From the NCBI GenBank assembly GCA_950295325.1, contig OX485803.1, positions 19,344,001 through 19,408,000 of the forward strand: DNA of 64,000 bases, written 5' to 3'. Positions 1 through 11,962 of this stretch are shown here, piece by piece. Under the pieces are notes generated by a model that was not told the DNA's origin, did no database searches, and worked only from the letters and a program-made list of their open reading frames with translations. The translations under genes and the position numbers were made by a program. Every line of letters begins with the position of its first letter. Position 1 is the first letter of the stretch. This DNA is from Polytrichum commune. Its lineage: Eukaryota; Streptophyta; Polytrichopsida; Polytrichales; Polytrichaceae.

Positions 1-137
1 ATGTCAAATATGGTTAGTTGAAGGGGATCAAAGTAGCGTTGAGATTATCTCAACGTCATGTACACGCTCTTGTGTTTAGAGTTGGTTTATGTTTCTAATC
101 ACTGACTATATAATGTAGTGACCCAGAAGCTCCCAAC

Positions 138-409
138 TACAATAAATAGTCTTAATACCGTGTGCCACAATAATTTTCTAGAGCCCATGTCAGTATTCAG
201 GATGAGAGTTATCATGGTCCACATCAATTCTCGACCTACAAGAAACTTCTAATAGAAAATTAATGTGGATGATTGTTTCATTTTCTGCTCCTTTTGTCCT
301 ACAACTAGTATTCAATGTGTTGGTCGAAATTCTTCATGACACCTTTTCAAGAAAACTGGTGTGGCCCACGTTAATTTCCCATCCACACTAATAGGACTAC
401 TTAGTGTAG
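138..409. mobile_element. MITE, family D, copy 1 (decayed)
   Basis: The ends are imperfect inverted repeats, TACAATAAATAGTC on the left and GACTACTTAGTGTA on the right. The interior, rich in GTGGGCCACA-like blocks, matches the copy at 6515-6883 and more weakly one at 50213-50544. There is no coding capacity and no clear target duplication. Superfamily unknown; boundaries are by eye. Confidence 0.5.
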
Positions 410-1043
410 TTTTCAAGTGGCCCTGATGCAGTGTCTCACAAATGGATTTAGGATCACATTACACTAGAACTTCAGACCCTTGATTTGTGATATACAAACC
501 ATGTGATTGGTCAAGAAGTTGGAGACGATCCATGTTCACTTTATCACATCTCCTTGAAGGCCTGAGGGACCAAAGAAAAGAATTTCGAACGAATGAAAAT
601 TCTACATGGCATCCTAGATGGCCATAAGTGGATAATGATTCATGGTCTACCATATATTGCATTAGGCTTATAATAAATAAATAAATAAACGTGTTTAATG
701 CAAACCAAGGGTCATGCCAATTGACTAAATTGCCAGTGGCTCCTAGAATTGTTATATTGTCATGATGGGGACCAAAACCCAACCATATGTTGAGGTCCTT
801 CAACATGGTCCTATTTCACTTTACATTGAGATTTTATTGGGAAAGGTCTAAACTTACATACATATATAGTTATTTGATTCAACACTAGATGCATATAATT
901 ATTTTATATTTATCACAGTATATCAATAAACAAACAAGGTAAGTAGGTTTGGGTTGTGGTTTGATGTCTCATCTAAGGTACTAAGGCCTCAAAGTAACAC
1001 ATGTCCAATAGTGACACCTCCTTTGCATCCCTAACCTAAAGCC
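410..1043. other. Intergenic, nothing recognised
   Basis: AT-rich DNA. The 115-codon minus-strand frame at 459-806 has no family features and lies in repeat-flanking sequence. I see no gene, RNA or regulatory element here. Confidence 0.6.
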
Positions 1044-1450
1044 ACACTAAATATGATATTTAGTGTCACCAATTCTAATTGTCTTGTTCAATACTAATTG
1101 TAAACGGTGGTATAGTGTCACCAACACTAAATGTTGAACCAACATTATTTGTCATTCCTTGGGATTTTTTGGGGGTGATTATAGATTTACAGTGTTGCAA
1201 TTACTGTCACTTACTAAGTGATTTATCATCCAAATTTCAATCATGCATGACAATATTTCATCACAAGTTGTTGACAAGAGAAGGTAGGGTTTTGGCCAAT
1301 GGATGAACTCATCCATCATCCATCATCTATGACAACATTTGATCACTTATTTATAAGAAGTGTTCTAAAAAAATTACCATAGTGAAATATTATTCATTAA
1401 TTAATTACTTCTAATATTCTATTCTATTTTAATCATGATGAAACACAAAT
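1044..1450 (-). mobile_element. MITE, family A, copy 1 (reverse orientation)
   Basis: The left end is the near-palindrome ACACTAAATATGATATTTAG. The interior is the reverse complement of the copies at 9992-10429 and 15479-15866, with shared blocks such as the GTCACCAA and GTCTTG-TCAATACTAATTGTAAA segments. Positions 1196-1330 also match, in reverse complement, the family A copy that runs off the window end. The right end is eroded and only approximate. Non-autonomous, no coding sequence. Confidence 0.6.
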
Positions 1451-1617
1451 AGTGTGGGCCACATAATTATGATGTATCATAATTAGTGTCATTGTTACCA
1501 AAGAACATTGCCAACACCAAACGGGAGTGAGGACAACATGACAACCAACACCGGAGCGGGAGTCAAGGCATGGACCCAACATCACAAGGGTAAAGGCCCG
1601 GTTATTAAACTAATATG

Positions 1618-1726
1618 CGATTTTATAAGGCGATTTAAGATTAGCGATTATACAAGGCAATTTAAGATTAGATGTTTTGTTAGTCAATTTAAGATTGGCG
1701 AATTAGTAAGCCAATTAAGATTAGTA
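1618..1726. repeat. Short tandem repeat, ~27-30 bp unit, four units
   Basis: Four degenerate units share the core CAATTTAAGATTAG and differ in the spacer. The unit stands alone in AT-rich intergenic DNA. The overlapping 82-codon frame (1508-1756) is made of this repeat and is not called as a gene. Confidence 0.65.
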
Positions 1727-3141
1727 GGCCACTTCAAAGACATTTGGAATTTGTAAGTTCTATATTGATTTAGTCATTCTTGGGTCACTTAGATAATTCA
1801 TAGGCCACCTAGGTAAAGTAATGGGAGGTGGAAGAAAATGGAGGTCAAGAAATGAGTTCTTCGCAATTCCCACAAATCTCCCACACACTTACATAATGCA
1901 AAGATAGATTTTAGATTACAATCTACTATATTTTGAGGATGAAGGATATGTGCTCTCAATTGAGGATTTTAGTGGGCATTCTTCACATACTTCAAGAAAA
2001 GAAGGATATAGCAATTTAGGAGAGTGGTACATGTTAGGCGCCATCTCTCACTATATATAGAGTTAGAATTTGTATTAGCATACCTTATTCATAAGAGACA
2101 GGCTACGAGAGCCAGGTCCTTTGTAGCTTTACCATTTTTTGAATGCAAAGAGCTTGAAGCTCAAACCTTCTCCGTAGTTGTTTAAGGTAGAGGCAAAGTA
2201 ATTATTAGCATAGACACTATCGAGTCAAGAGGTTATGATCGAGAGACATCTTATTGTTCAAAGAGTTCTATGTATAGAAAACTCACATGAGGAGAGAATA
2301 GTTGTGAAAGTGGAAGAGAAGTAATGAGTGAATAGTAGAAGCTCACACAAGGTGAGAGAAATTATAGGTGTTGAAAGGGAATTGTGTAATGTGTGATTAT
2401 AGAAGCTCACATGAGGTGAGAATTGTTGCATCACAAAGTATGTAAGTAGAGTTGGTTACCAGGAAGACTCGTGGAAAATAAAGAGTTTATGTTATAGTGA
2501 TTGTCAATAAAAGTGGAAAGTGAGAGAAAGTGTTTGGTTAGTTCAAAAGAACTTATATATACATATAAATTTATCTACCAACTTGTTTCCTTAGTCAATA
2601 TCATAATTGATTTTTGCGTATATGAGTTATTATACTATCAATAAATTGGGTAATAATCATTAAACTTCTTTATCTAAAATACACAAATTGATTGATTGCC
2701 TAGGTATTGAAAAGTCGATAATGATGAGAAGTAATGAATATAGATTAATATGGAAATCTTTAATCAATAAGGTTATGATTGCATTACATATTTATGCTGT
2801 CCTAAGTATTGATTGATAAATAAATAAAATAAAATAAATAAACTCGTATAATTGTGATGCCGCATTAGTGATATTGTATTGGAAGATTATTGTGAAGAAT
2901 AAAACTATCTTATAAAGAATGGTTGAGGATGGAGAGAAATAACAAGTTACAAGAAAATGAAGCAAGGATGCCTCCTCAAGAATTGAAAAGGTGCTGGAAG
3001 GTTAATAGAGGCATTGTTACCCATATAGAGAGGAAATCTCTGCTACATGGTAAGAGAGTGTTCAACAACAACTTAGTAGTTATTAAATTGATTGCCACCT
3101 ATGTTATATTGAACGGAAACTCCAATAATGAGGAACTACAA

Positions 3142-3143
<2 letters not shown>
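1727..3143. other. Intergenic, nothing recognised
   Basis: AT-rich sequence with scattered GAGAG-rich stretches around 2290-2540. It has some flavour of a decayed long terminal repeat (a TATATATAG box near 2054), but I could find no matching second repeat, primer-binding site or polyprotein, so no element is called. Confidence 0.5.

Positions 3144-3172
<29 letters not shown>
3144..3172. repeat. (GA)n microsatellite
   Basis: Uninterrupted GA dinucleotides, about 14 units, just before the TTACTTGG array. Likely length-variable between individuals. Confidence 0.9.
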
Positions 3173-3176
<4 letters not shown>

Positions 3177-3177
3177 T

Positions 3178-3760
3178 AACTTGGTTAATTGGTCACTTGG
3201 CTGCTTAGCTACTTGGATACTTAGCTACTTGGTCACTTGGTCACTTATAAGAGAGTTATTTGAATTACTTGGATATTTAGTTACTTGGTTACTTGGGTAC
3301 TTGACTACTTATAAGAGAGTTACTTGGATTACTTGGATACTTAGCTACTTGGTTACCCGGTTACTTGACTACTTGGTTAATTATAGAAGAGTTAATTGGA
3401 TTAATTGGCTATTTGGCAATTTGGTTACTTAAGTTACTTCGTTACTTGAGAAGAAGAAGAAGAAGTTGTTACTTGACTACTTGGTCACTTGGTCACTTGG
3501 TCACTTGGTTACTTAGCTACTTGAAGGAAAAGTTAACTAGCTACTTGAGAAGAAGAAGAACTTGTTAATTTGCTATTTGGTTACTTGGTTACTTGGTTAC
3601 TTAGCTACTTGGAGGGAAAGTTAACTAGCTACTTGACAAAGAAGAAGAACTTGTTACTTGGCTACTAATCTACTTGACTACTAATCTACTTGACGGAAGG
3701 ATAACTCGCCACTTGAAAGAGAAAATAGACACTTAGACTACTAGAACTACTTGGATCTAC
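3178..3760. repeat. TTACTTGG-type octamer tandem array
   Basis: About 580 bp of variations on an 8-base unit (ACTTGGTT, ACTTGGCT, ACTTGGAT, ACTTAGCT). It is interrupted by three GAAGAAGAAGA blocks near 3450, 3550 and 3645 that mark a longer repeat of roughly 100 bp. The translation of 2923-3432 (LVTW/LSYL repeats) is a by-product of the 8-base period and not a credible protein. The array looks like a local minisatellite. Confidence 0.85.
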
Positions 3761-4316
3761 AACAACAAACAAGTTTACTTAAAATTACTTAGTTTCATGG
3801 TTCCTATCACAAAAGGATTGAAGCAACACTTGAGTTGAATACGAAACCCCGATGCGAATTAAGAAGAATTTATGCCATCAAGTAAAAGAAGACTTCTATC
3901 AGTACAAGGAAGTCTTTGAGAAAAGAAGAGAGACAACGGCGACACATGAAGAAGTTGCTACACTACAACGCATGAGAAGAAGTTAATATGATCTAGACTA
4001 ATACGAAGAAGTAACTCTTGAACTTAAAAGACAATTGCGGTACACGAAGAGATGCAACATTGCGATACACAAGGAGAAAATTATCAAGATCTAGATCAAT
4101 GCTAAAGAAGTAACACTTTTAGACAACGACGGCAGATGAAGAGTCTAACACTTGAAGAAAATTACATACAACCAAGAGTAACAATTAGTTGGATGTAACC
4201 ACTTGAAGAGATATCACCAAGAGAAGAGTTCATCGCAACAAAGGAGACTTTTGAGTTAAACTTAGAAGTCCACCATGAGGAACACAAGGTAGAGGAACTT
4301 TTAAAAGAGGAACTAA
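3761..4316. other. Intergenic, purine-rich, nothing recognised
   Basis: GAAGAAG-rich sequence continues from the array without clear periodicity. No open frame with family features on either strand. Confidence 0.55.
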
Positions 4317-4324
4317 GACACCTA

Positions 4325-4731
4325 CACGGGGAGGTCACTTCATTGTCAAGTTGACACCACGTGCGGACAAAGTTTGCTACCCCTATATTACATGCCATAT
4401 ATAGTTTTAAAATTTATGATATTTTTTCTACATATACATAACCATTGATAGTATCTTTTGTATATTTTTTTGAAATTTTTAGTCATCTTTATTTTTTAGT
4501 AATTTTTTTAGTTCAATTTTGTGTCATTCTAGTTAGAAACGGTATGTTTTATGAAAAAAACAAATCATCAAATTTAGTTACCATTTTTAACTATGTCATA
4601 GGCACTGTGTATATCTACTCATGAAAAACATTTGATAAAATTTTGACCCATTTTGGTGGTGCAACTTACCAAAAGAAGATTTTTCTGGTCGCACGTGGTG
4701 TTCAACTTGACAATGGAGTGACCCCCCCGTG
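4325..4731. mobile_element. hAT-type MITE, copy 1
   Basis: A 407-bp element with terminal inverted repeats of about 41 bp, beginning CACGGGGAGGTCACTTCATT and ending with its near-exact complement. It is flanked by near-identical 8-base direct repeats, GACACCTA (4317-4324) and GACACTTA (4732-4739). Eight-base target duplications are typical of the hAT superfamily. No coding capacity. Each terminal repeat carries a CACGTG hexamer. A second copy lies at 10939-11349. Confidence 0.85.
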
Positions 4732-4739
4732 GACACTTA

Positions 4740-6514
4740 TCAGTGTAACAAGCCATCCTTGAACCAAATGAAGACAACAACAAACGACAAGGAGATTAGG
4801 TAGTTGAGCCATCTTAATCCGGACGACGCTCTAAGTCACTATGATACGGTCAACCCTAGAAACAAGTGGAGGTAGTTGAGCTCTACAGTCATGTTCAAAT
4901 CTTGAGCAAGTAGAGAAAACTTTGGTTGGTCAACCTTAACTCCTCTCTTAAATTGGTCAACCTTTGGATAGTGGTAATTGGGATGTATGGGTGTGCCATC
5001 AATTAACTCGCATATGAGTTACAGTCTAACCTTCATAATGTCACACCATCCGTTTCACCAAAAAGAGTGATATAAACAAGGTGTGACATATTTGATAATG
5101 TCACATTTTGAAGATTTGTGCATAATGTGGTATTATCAAAAAAATGGGTAGAAAATCTAAATAAAATTACAATGTAAAAAATAAAATAACAAATACGAGA
5201 CTTCAATGTTTTTGAATGTAAAATCTAATTCAAAATTGTGAATAACAACAAGAGCACATCATAATGTGTCATTGAGATAAGGTAAAGACCTCTCACTAGA
5301 GACAAAGAAGCTTCTAGTGTCACATTGTTTTGTTGATGTTAAATGTGCAACACCAATTCTAATGAGTTTGTCATGGATTTTTTCCATTCCTAACAACTCC
5401 AGAGTGTTGAAAATCTGAGAACCTTGGCTAGCCATAAAATTCAAAACATCTTTAGCATATATTTGTGCCCACATGCGTGAACACCGTGAAAACACCGTGA
5501 AAAGACACATAGTTGAACACATGTGACGGAAGGTGGGGTGCATAGAGGCCGAGAAGTCTTGACAGCGCTGTGAAAAGACAACACCTTTGAGTGCCGTGTA
5601 TAGACAACACCGTTCAGGGTTGGTGCACGATCAAGTTCCAAGAATAGCATTGCATTTATCACAGGGGCGGCGCATGACCCTTTCGGCTACTACAATCTGT
5701 CCATCCAACCATCACATACAATCCATCCATACTTGGTATTATCACATTTACACTACGGATTTTGGAAAAAAATAGTGACATTACCAAGGGTGATAGGGAT
5801 AATAACGAGGGAGTTTTACACTATGAAAATCGGTTTCAAACTTTTAGGTGACAATATCAAGGTGTTCTATTAATAAGGGTGACATTATCAAGGTTAGACT
5901 GTACTATAGAGGGCACCCCATTCCATCTTTACATGTGCCGGAATGTAGTTTTTACGTGGGATACAAGTGGGTTGTGGCAAATGTGAGCATGACGCATGAC
6001 AAAAAAATTGAGGGGAAAATATTTTTTGTGTTGGAATAGAGAGCTCTCTATGGTAGTTGATTTCACTAACTCACATTGTTAACTAATTCTCCTAGCTAGG
6101 TGGTGTGGCCATGATTCTAGTTAGCTAGAATGTTGGTTAGCAAATCCTTACTAACTCATGAGAATTAGCTAACTTATGAGTTTGACCATTAACCATGCAA
6201 TGTGGACAATATAACTAATTTGAGTGGTTACTTACTTTAACTGAAACCTTGACCAAGTTGTGCAGCTGAACCCTAGCTTTGTTGTTTACGATAATCCTCC
6301 CGCCCACATGCAACCACCAATTGTGTCTATTCCATTTACCAAAACAAACCAAAGCCTCCAAGGAGTTGGGGAGCTTTGGACTAGATAACCAACAAGAGGA
6401 GAGAATTTACAGCTTTTGGGTTGTGTCTTGACTTGGAGCCACTCCATGAGTGGCTCCAAGGAGGCCAATTATATGATAATAATTACTACTTTGGAAACTC
6501 AATGGCATGTCAAG
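4740..6514. other. Intergenic with one dispersed-repeat fragment
   Basis: No gene is seen. Positions 6211-6270 match the tandem duplication at 11770 and 12588 (the TAACTAATTTGAGTGGTTAC block), showing that this unit is dispersed. Short repeats built on AACACCGTG occur near 5475-5600. The small frames between 5259 and 6039 show no family features. Confidence 0.5.
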
Positions 6515-6883
6515 TACACTAAATAGTCTTACTATTGTGGGCCAAAATTATCTTTTTCTAGAACCTACACTAATTCGTATAATGAGAATTAATATGGGCC
6601 ACACTACTTATCCACCCACATCAAATCTGTGGTAGAAAGTTAATGTGGGCCACAACAAAAAAAAATTCTAGAAAATTAGTGTGGGGTACTTTATCCTATT
6701 TTGTGCTACTTTTGTTCAAAATTTATAGTCAATGTGTTGTTGGGACGTCTTCACGAAGACTTGGGGGAGGACCCGGGGTCTTGGACCCACAGTAAATCCA
6801 CCTTGACAAGAACATTAGTGTGGCCCACACTAATTATTTTCATGCTAAATTTTCCACTCACACTAATAGGACTATTTAGCGTA
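6515..6883. mobile_element. MITE, family D, copy 2
   Basis: Terminal inverted repeats are TACACTAAATAGTC at the left and GACTATTTAGCGTA at the right. The interior aligns with 138-409, including the AATGTGGGCCACA and TCAATGTGTTG blocks. It carries a C/G-rich insertion near 6760-6790 absent from copy 1. No coding sequence and no clear target duplication. Confidence 0.65.
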
Positions 6884-7874
6884 ATCAGGAAGGACGTGGC
6901 ATGTAGTCACTAATTCCATACAACCATGTCACCGACTATGTGCGGTATTGGTTCTTTGAGGCTGGATTTCAATGTACAATGGGGGATCGTGCCGATTGAG
7001 GGCTTCGCATTATACACTGATACCCATCCTCATTAAACCAATCGTAATTCAGATATGGTCATTTCATGGACAAATTTTGGGGAATATGGATGATATTGTG
7101 CGTTCATCAATGAAGCATTGTGTTGAGACTCAAGTTTTGGTGACATTTTTGCTCTTGCATGAGCAAACAACTAAGGTATGTAATAAGTGTCTAATAACCA
7201 ACTCAGGTAGGTGGATGACATGCCCCTCCTTTTTGTTGGTTATTGATAAATAAATAATTAAAAAAAAAAAAAAACTGGATTGAAAAATGTATCTTAGTCT
7301 CTTGTTTAGTTATGATTAACGAACATGCATGTGTCAAAACCTCATTTGAATACACAAGTATATTCAATCGCGTAGACTATTGAGTTTGGACTAGTTAATA
7401 AAAATCGAAGTCGTAGTTCAATCTCCTTTAACATGTGTCCTAGTGGTGTTTGTTTGATAAGATACATAATTGAATTACGGCCACTTACCTACAACTATCG
7501 GCATGGATTGCTGTATGTTAATTTCTGTGTGTTGACTTGGCAAATGGTTCACCATGTGGCATTCTCAAAAACAACTTTTAATTTTTATTTAAAAAACATC
7601 CTAGTCAATTTTCTTCATTGACAAAGTTAGGACTGCATGAAATCATCCAAACATGGTTTTATTAGTACCTCTTTTTGGTCGGTTTTGGCCGACTTGGATG
7701 CACACATGGAAGTGTTCCTTAAGTTAGGCTTAAGTTCCTTGAATCGCGATCCACATACATGATGAGGTAACATGTTGGTAGACTGCAATGTCCTATTGTC
7801 ATGAGGTGAGGAGCTTCTTATAAGTTATATTGACCCTATCATTAAGAGAAAACTTCTTCATTATAAATGTTTGT
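6884..7874. other. Intergenic, nothing recognised
   Basis: The 93-codon frame at 6972-7253 and the 62-codon frame at 7433-7621 show no motif, and neither start is supported by context. A 14-A run lies near 7261. Confidence 0.5.
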
Positions 7875-8051
7875 TGCAACTTGGCCATTGCGACTCATGG
7901 TGAGAAAATGTATAAAGAAACCATTTTGGTTGTCAACCGGAGAGGTTTGGTCATCATTTGTCCAAAAAATCACAGCCAAGAACCTCCGGTTGATAACTAA
8001 TATGATATATTCATGCATTTTCTCACAATGACTCATAATGACCAAGTCGCA
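7875..8051. repeat. Long imperfect fold-back (hairpin), ~74-bp arms
   Basis: The left arm 7875-7948 and right arm 7979-8051 are reverse complements at roughly three bases in four, around a loop of about 30 bases. Matching blocks include TGAGAAAATG, CAACCGGAG and the outer TGCAACTTGG with its partner CCAAGTCGCA. A transcript of either strand would fold into a long stem. It may be a fold-back transposon relic or a young small-RNA hairpin locus; sequence alone does not decide. Confidence 0.65.
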
Positions 8052-8789
8052 GCAGATGGTTGTAATGGACAAGTTTCTGCTAGTATATGTGGTTGTTGTT
8101 TTCACTTGGATATGTACATTTGATTGGTATTCTTGATTAGAATTAGAATTTTAGTGTTCTGATGCTTCACATGTTCATATGCGTGCAAGCTTCAATGCAT
8201 GTGAAATGCTAAATTGGGTGTGAAACAAGGCATATCTTTAACCATTTCAATGTCAAAATACTATGAAAGCCTCGGTGAAAGTTGCATGGAGAAATTCCCT
8301 TCACATGCTTTGCCACACTTACGTAGCCAAATTCATACTTTGTGGCTATGTGTGTGACAACACAAACACTAATTACCCCCATCTTTACATAAAAGAGGTC
8401 CTAATGTTGTGAACTCGGGCCTCAACGTATTACAATTTCATAAGAATTTAAAATATTATTTCATATTTCATATCCCAACATTTGAGAAGGAGGATCAGCC
8501 ATACCTATAGCAAAGTACTTCTAGTTTCTTTAGGTCAAAAACCAAAATGAACTAGTAAGGCAAGCACGAAATCCAAATCTCAACAAACAATTATGTGGAC
8601 ACACTCATGTGTGTGTCCTTGTGTGGCCTTGAAGTTGAGTCTATGGATTGGGCCGATGTTTTTTGTGACTTGGAAAACAACCAAGATTCATAAAGCCTCC
8701 AAGTTACATTTAAAAATGAACTCTCTGTTGAAGGACATTCTCTTGTTATTGTAGTTGTATTATGGATTGGACAAACAACGAGAGGAGAG

Positions 8790-9050
8790 TAAATGACACA
8801 CTGTGGGAGTCAAGAAGGCATGTGTTCAAAAAAGACTGGGTTGTGTGCTCAAAATATGCTAAACATTCCAATGTCAACATGATTGAAGGGACCTATATGA
8901 CCACTTAATGAATAGGACAATCTTCACTTTCATAAAGACTAAGATGTCTGTGTGGATTCCAAATATTTAAAGGCAAATGGCTACAAAAAAGATTCGGATT
9001 TGCTAACCATCTCGCAGTAATTGCATGTATCATATCCTACAAGAAGTGAG
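8790..9050 (+). repeat. Dispersed repeat, family E, copy 1
   Basis: Aligns in the same order with 50755-51112 and 53661-53992. Shared blocks are a GTGTTTAAAAGAGA-like start, ACCTATATGACC, a central CTT-CAAAGAC block and the end TTGCTAACCATC with GATTTG before it. No terminal inverted repeats and no coding sequence were found, so the class is unknown. Confidence 0.55.

Positions 9051-9052
<2 letters not shown>

Positions 9053-9084
<32 letters not shown>
9053..9084. repeat. (GA)n microsatellite
   Basis: About 16 uninterrupted GA units directly after the family E copy. Confidence 0.9.
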
Positions 9085-9088
<4 letters not shown>

Positions 9089-9991
9089 ATTAACACATGT
9101 CTACCTTAGTAATAAGGTAGGGCTTGTTCTTAGTGAAGGCAAATTTAAGTTAATCATGTCATAAATAAATAACCAACATCGGTCAATCTGATGTGAATTT
9201 GAGCATGTTGGGCCTACCCTGCTCAAGAATTCTCTTGGTGCAGGGTGGGGTTTACTGCCTACCTGTGATGGGTGCGCTGTTGGCTTCCTACCTGCTTAGC
9301 TAGTTTTTTCCATCAAGTCGAGAAAATATTTCACAGCGGGAATCGGACCGCTTGCCACTCCATTAGGTAATGGGCATCTCTCCACTATCACCTGGTAGTT
9401 TAGGGTCATCTTGGACCTAAAGAAATCAGATAGATAGAAACTCCAACCCCTTTCAAGCAAGGGGCCGGCGTGAATAAAGTGTCCGTTCGTAATGCCAATG
9501 ACCCGATGCCCACTGGACAAGGGGACATTGGGACAAATACTACTCTCCCCTTGCAAGGATGGACACTATAGTGACACACTATACATGTTCCTAGCTAGCC
9601 ACTAGTGCCTTGAGGATACCGGACATGGTATCCCCCAAAAGGGCTTTGAGGTACCCATACAACAAGGTCCAAGGACCCCCCACCATAGTTGGGTGGACTA
9701 AAGAAATCAAGTGTATACGAAGTGCATGTGTTATTGGTACTTATCAATTTGAATTGCATCCCAAATTTTTTGATGTTGAACAAGTCGTGGAACTTCATGA
9801 GCCGTGAAGTTTTGGGGGTTTATAGATGAGAACAATTTTGTCTCCTTGTTCTTGGACTAGTATAGTTGCTAGTTAGCTGTGTGTTAGACCCAAGGGGATA
9901 CAATTCCAAGTGAAACTTCCATACAATTTCAAGGGAAATTCCGATGGATTGTTACGGTGTACCATGAAGGGGCCCTTTATTTCATCTTGAC
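9085..9991. other. Intergenic, nothing recognised
   Basis: Somewhat higher GC around 9230-9700. The 86-codon minus frame (9296-9556) and the facing 65/67-codon frames (9595-9807) have no recognisable motif. They could be decayed retroelement sequence, but nothing diagnostic is visible. Confidence 0.5.
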
Positions 9992-10429
9992 TACACTAAA
10001 TATTCTATTTTATTTTCATATGGTGTTTTATGCCGTTGTGGTAACTTTTCTAATGACACTTCTTATGAATACATTTCCAAAAAAATTCATTCCAACTTAT
10101 TTCTAGTTCATCTACTTTTGGTATATTTTTCATCTTACCATTTATGTAATGAACCATTGTCGTGGATATATTATAAATTTGAATGAAAATCCACCTAGTA
10201 AGTTACATTGATTATTGCAACATCGTCCCATTAACCTTTTGGCTTCCTGGACTCTAGAATCACCTTCATTTCATTTCATTTCAAAATGTAGAATGCCTGA
10301 TTTTTCTTATAAGGAGTGACAAATAGCATTAGGTTTACATTTAGTGTTGGTGACACTACACATGCAGTCTGCAATTAGGATTGAGCAAGACAAATAGAAT
10401 GGGTGACATTAAATACAATATTTAGTGTA
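9992..10429 (+). mobile_element. MITE, family A, copy 2
   Basis: A 438-bp element from TACACTAAATAT to ATATTTAGTGTA. The interior contains GGTAACTTTTCTAATG near the left and GTTGGTGACACTACAC near the right. It aligns along most of its length with the intron copy at 15479-15866. Non-autonomous; transposase source unknown. Confidence 0.7.
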
Positions 10430-10938
10430 ATGCTGGAATGTAGTTTCCACATGCTGATGGATTCAAGTGGGGTATCGACCAATTAGAGAACGACACATGC
10501 CGTAATTCGAGGGGAGAATCGGTAATTGTTTTGTATGGGAAGAGAGAGAGAGAGAGAGAGAGGGCCCTCTACAACATGATGATTGCTTAAGATATTTGCT
10601 CTTAGATCATGGGCCCTTGGGGAGGCTTTGTGACGACAAATGACATGGACCATGCAAAGTGCACCATGTGAGTCATAGGCCACCATGCGAGATTATACTT
10701 ACATTTCCTCCTTTTCACTTTCCAACGTAACTTAATATTCATATGGAAGTATGGGTGTCTGTCGAACCTTGATGATTCATTAGCCGTACACATTTATGGT
10801 GTTTAATGCCACATGCATAGCTAAAGTGTCACTTACCCTATTTTGAGATGTATTCTAAGTTATATTGATGATTAACAACTTTGTTCTCAAGGTAGAAAAA
10901 CTGAAAACGGTGAATAACAATTACTAGTACATTAGATT
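10430..10938. other. Intergenic with a short (GA)n run
   Basis: A (GA)n run lies at about 10541-10561. Small minus-strand frames at 10483-10793 show no family features. Confidence 0.5.
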
Positions 10939-11349
10939 CACGGGGAGGTCACTTCATTGTCAAGTTGACACCACGTGCGGACAAAGTTTGCTACCCCTAT
11001 ATTACATGCCATATATAATTTTAAAATTCATGATATTTTTTCTACATATACGTAACCATTGATAGTATCTTTTGTATATATTTTTTGAAATTTTTAGTCA
11101 TCTTTATTTTTTTTAATAAATGTTTTAGTTCAATTATGTGTCATTCTAGTTAGAAATGGTATGTTTTATGGAAAAAGAAAATCATCAAATTTAGTTACCA
11201 CTTTTACCTATGTTATAGGTACTGTGTATATCTACTCATGAAAAAAATTTGATAAAATTTTGACCCATTTTGGTGGTGCAACTTACCAAAAGAAGATTTT
11301 TTTTGGTCGCACGTGGTGTTCAACTTGACAATGGAGTGATCTACCCGTG
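10939..11349. mobile_element. hAT-type MITE, copy 2
   Basis: A 411-bp copy of the element at 4325-4731, same orientation, with the same CACGGG...CCCGTG ends and about 41-bp inverted repeats. The flanks are ATTAGATT (10931-10938) and ATTAGACT (11350-11357), an 8-base target duplication with one mismatch. The two copies differ only by scattered substitutions and short indels, so both are fairly young. Confidence 0.87.
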
Positions 11350-11484
11350 ATTAGACTAGGGGTTGAGTGTATCATGTGTGAACCCACAATGGTTAATTGT
11401 AAAGTGGCTGCCCGAAAAGGATGCAATGTTAGGTGGGATGCAGCGATTGGTTGCATAGCTGTTGTTTCACACCACTTGCGATCA

Positions 11485-11962
11485 CTTTTGGGTGGCATTG
11501 CGTTAACCGTTTTTTGTGCATGCGTGTGTTGAGTAGGATATTTTGATGCTCAGATGAGGGAACCTCGAGTGGGGGTTTGACTTACTTGCCTCGGACACAT
11601 GTAACTAATTATTTACAAGGAATAAAGTTACGAAACAACTAGTTTCTCTCATCATTTCCTCTACTCCATCTCAAAAAGCTATTGCACAAATTCCAAACCA
11701 CGTCTTGTAACCGAATTAATTAATTAATTTTTGTAAAAACATCCTTATTTCTACATTACACAATCTAATCAATATAACTAATTTGAGTGGTTACTTACTC
11801 TAACAGGAGCCTTGGTAGGGTTGTGCACGTGGACCCTTATATATAGGTAGAGTCGGAGAGCACAGAGAGGAGGCGGGGCCCACTTTGACACTTCAAAGTG
11901 CACTCTAATTAACTTACTAGTGTTGCACACTCACCACCTGAGAAAGTGTAGAAATTAGGAAA
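11485..11962 (+). repeat. 478-bp tandem duplication, unit 1 (empty site)
   Basis: Begins CTTTTGGGTGGCATTGCGTT and runs to the same sequence at 11963. It contains an AACTAATTTGAGTGG site intact near 11775, where unit 2 holds a MITE. The second half carries a GC-rich segment (GAGGCGGGGCCCAC) that is also repeated in unit 2. No coding function seen. Confidence 0.8.

Noticed and set aside
1980-2560. Possible long terminal repeat of a Copia-type retrotransposon
   Set aside because: TATATATAG and GAGAG motifs are suggestive, but no paired repeat, primer-binding site or polyprotein was found.
2923-3432. 169-codon + strand frame rich in Trp/Leu/Tyr
   Set aside because: It is the translation of the (GA)n run and TTACTTGG array; period-8 repeats produce such frames automatically.
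3178-3760. CRISPR-like array
   Set aside because: Units are 8 bases with no spacers, and the genome is eukaryotic.
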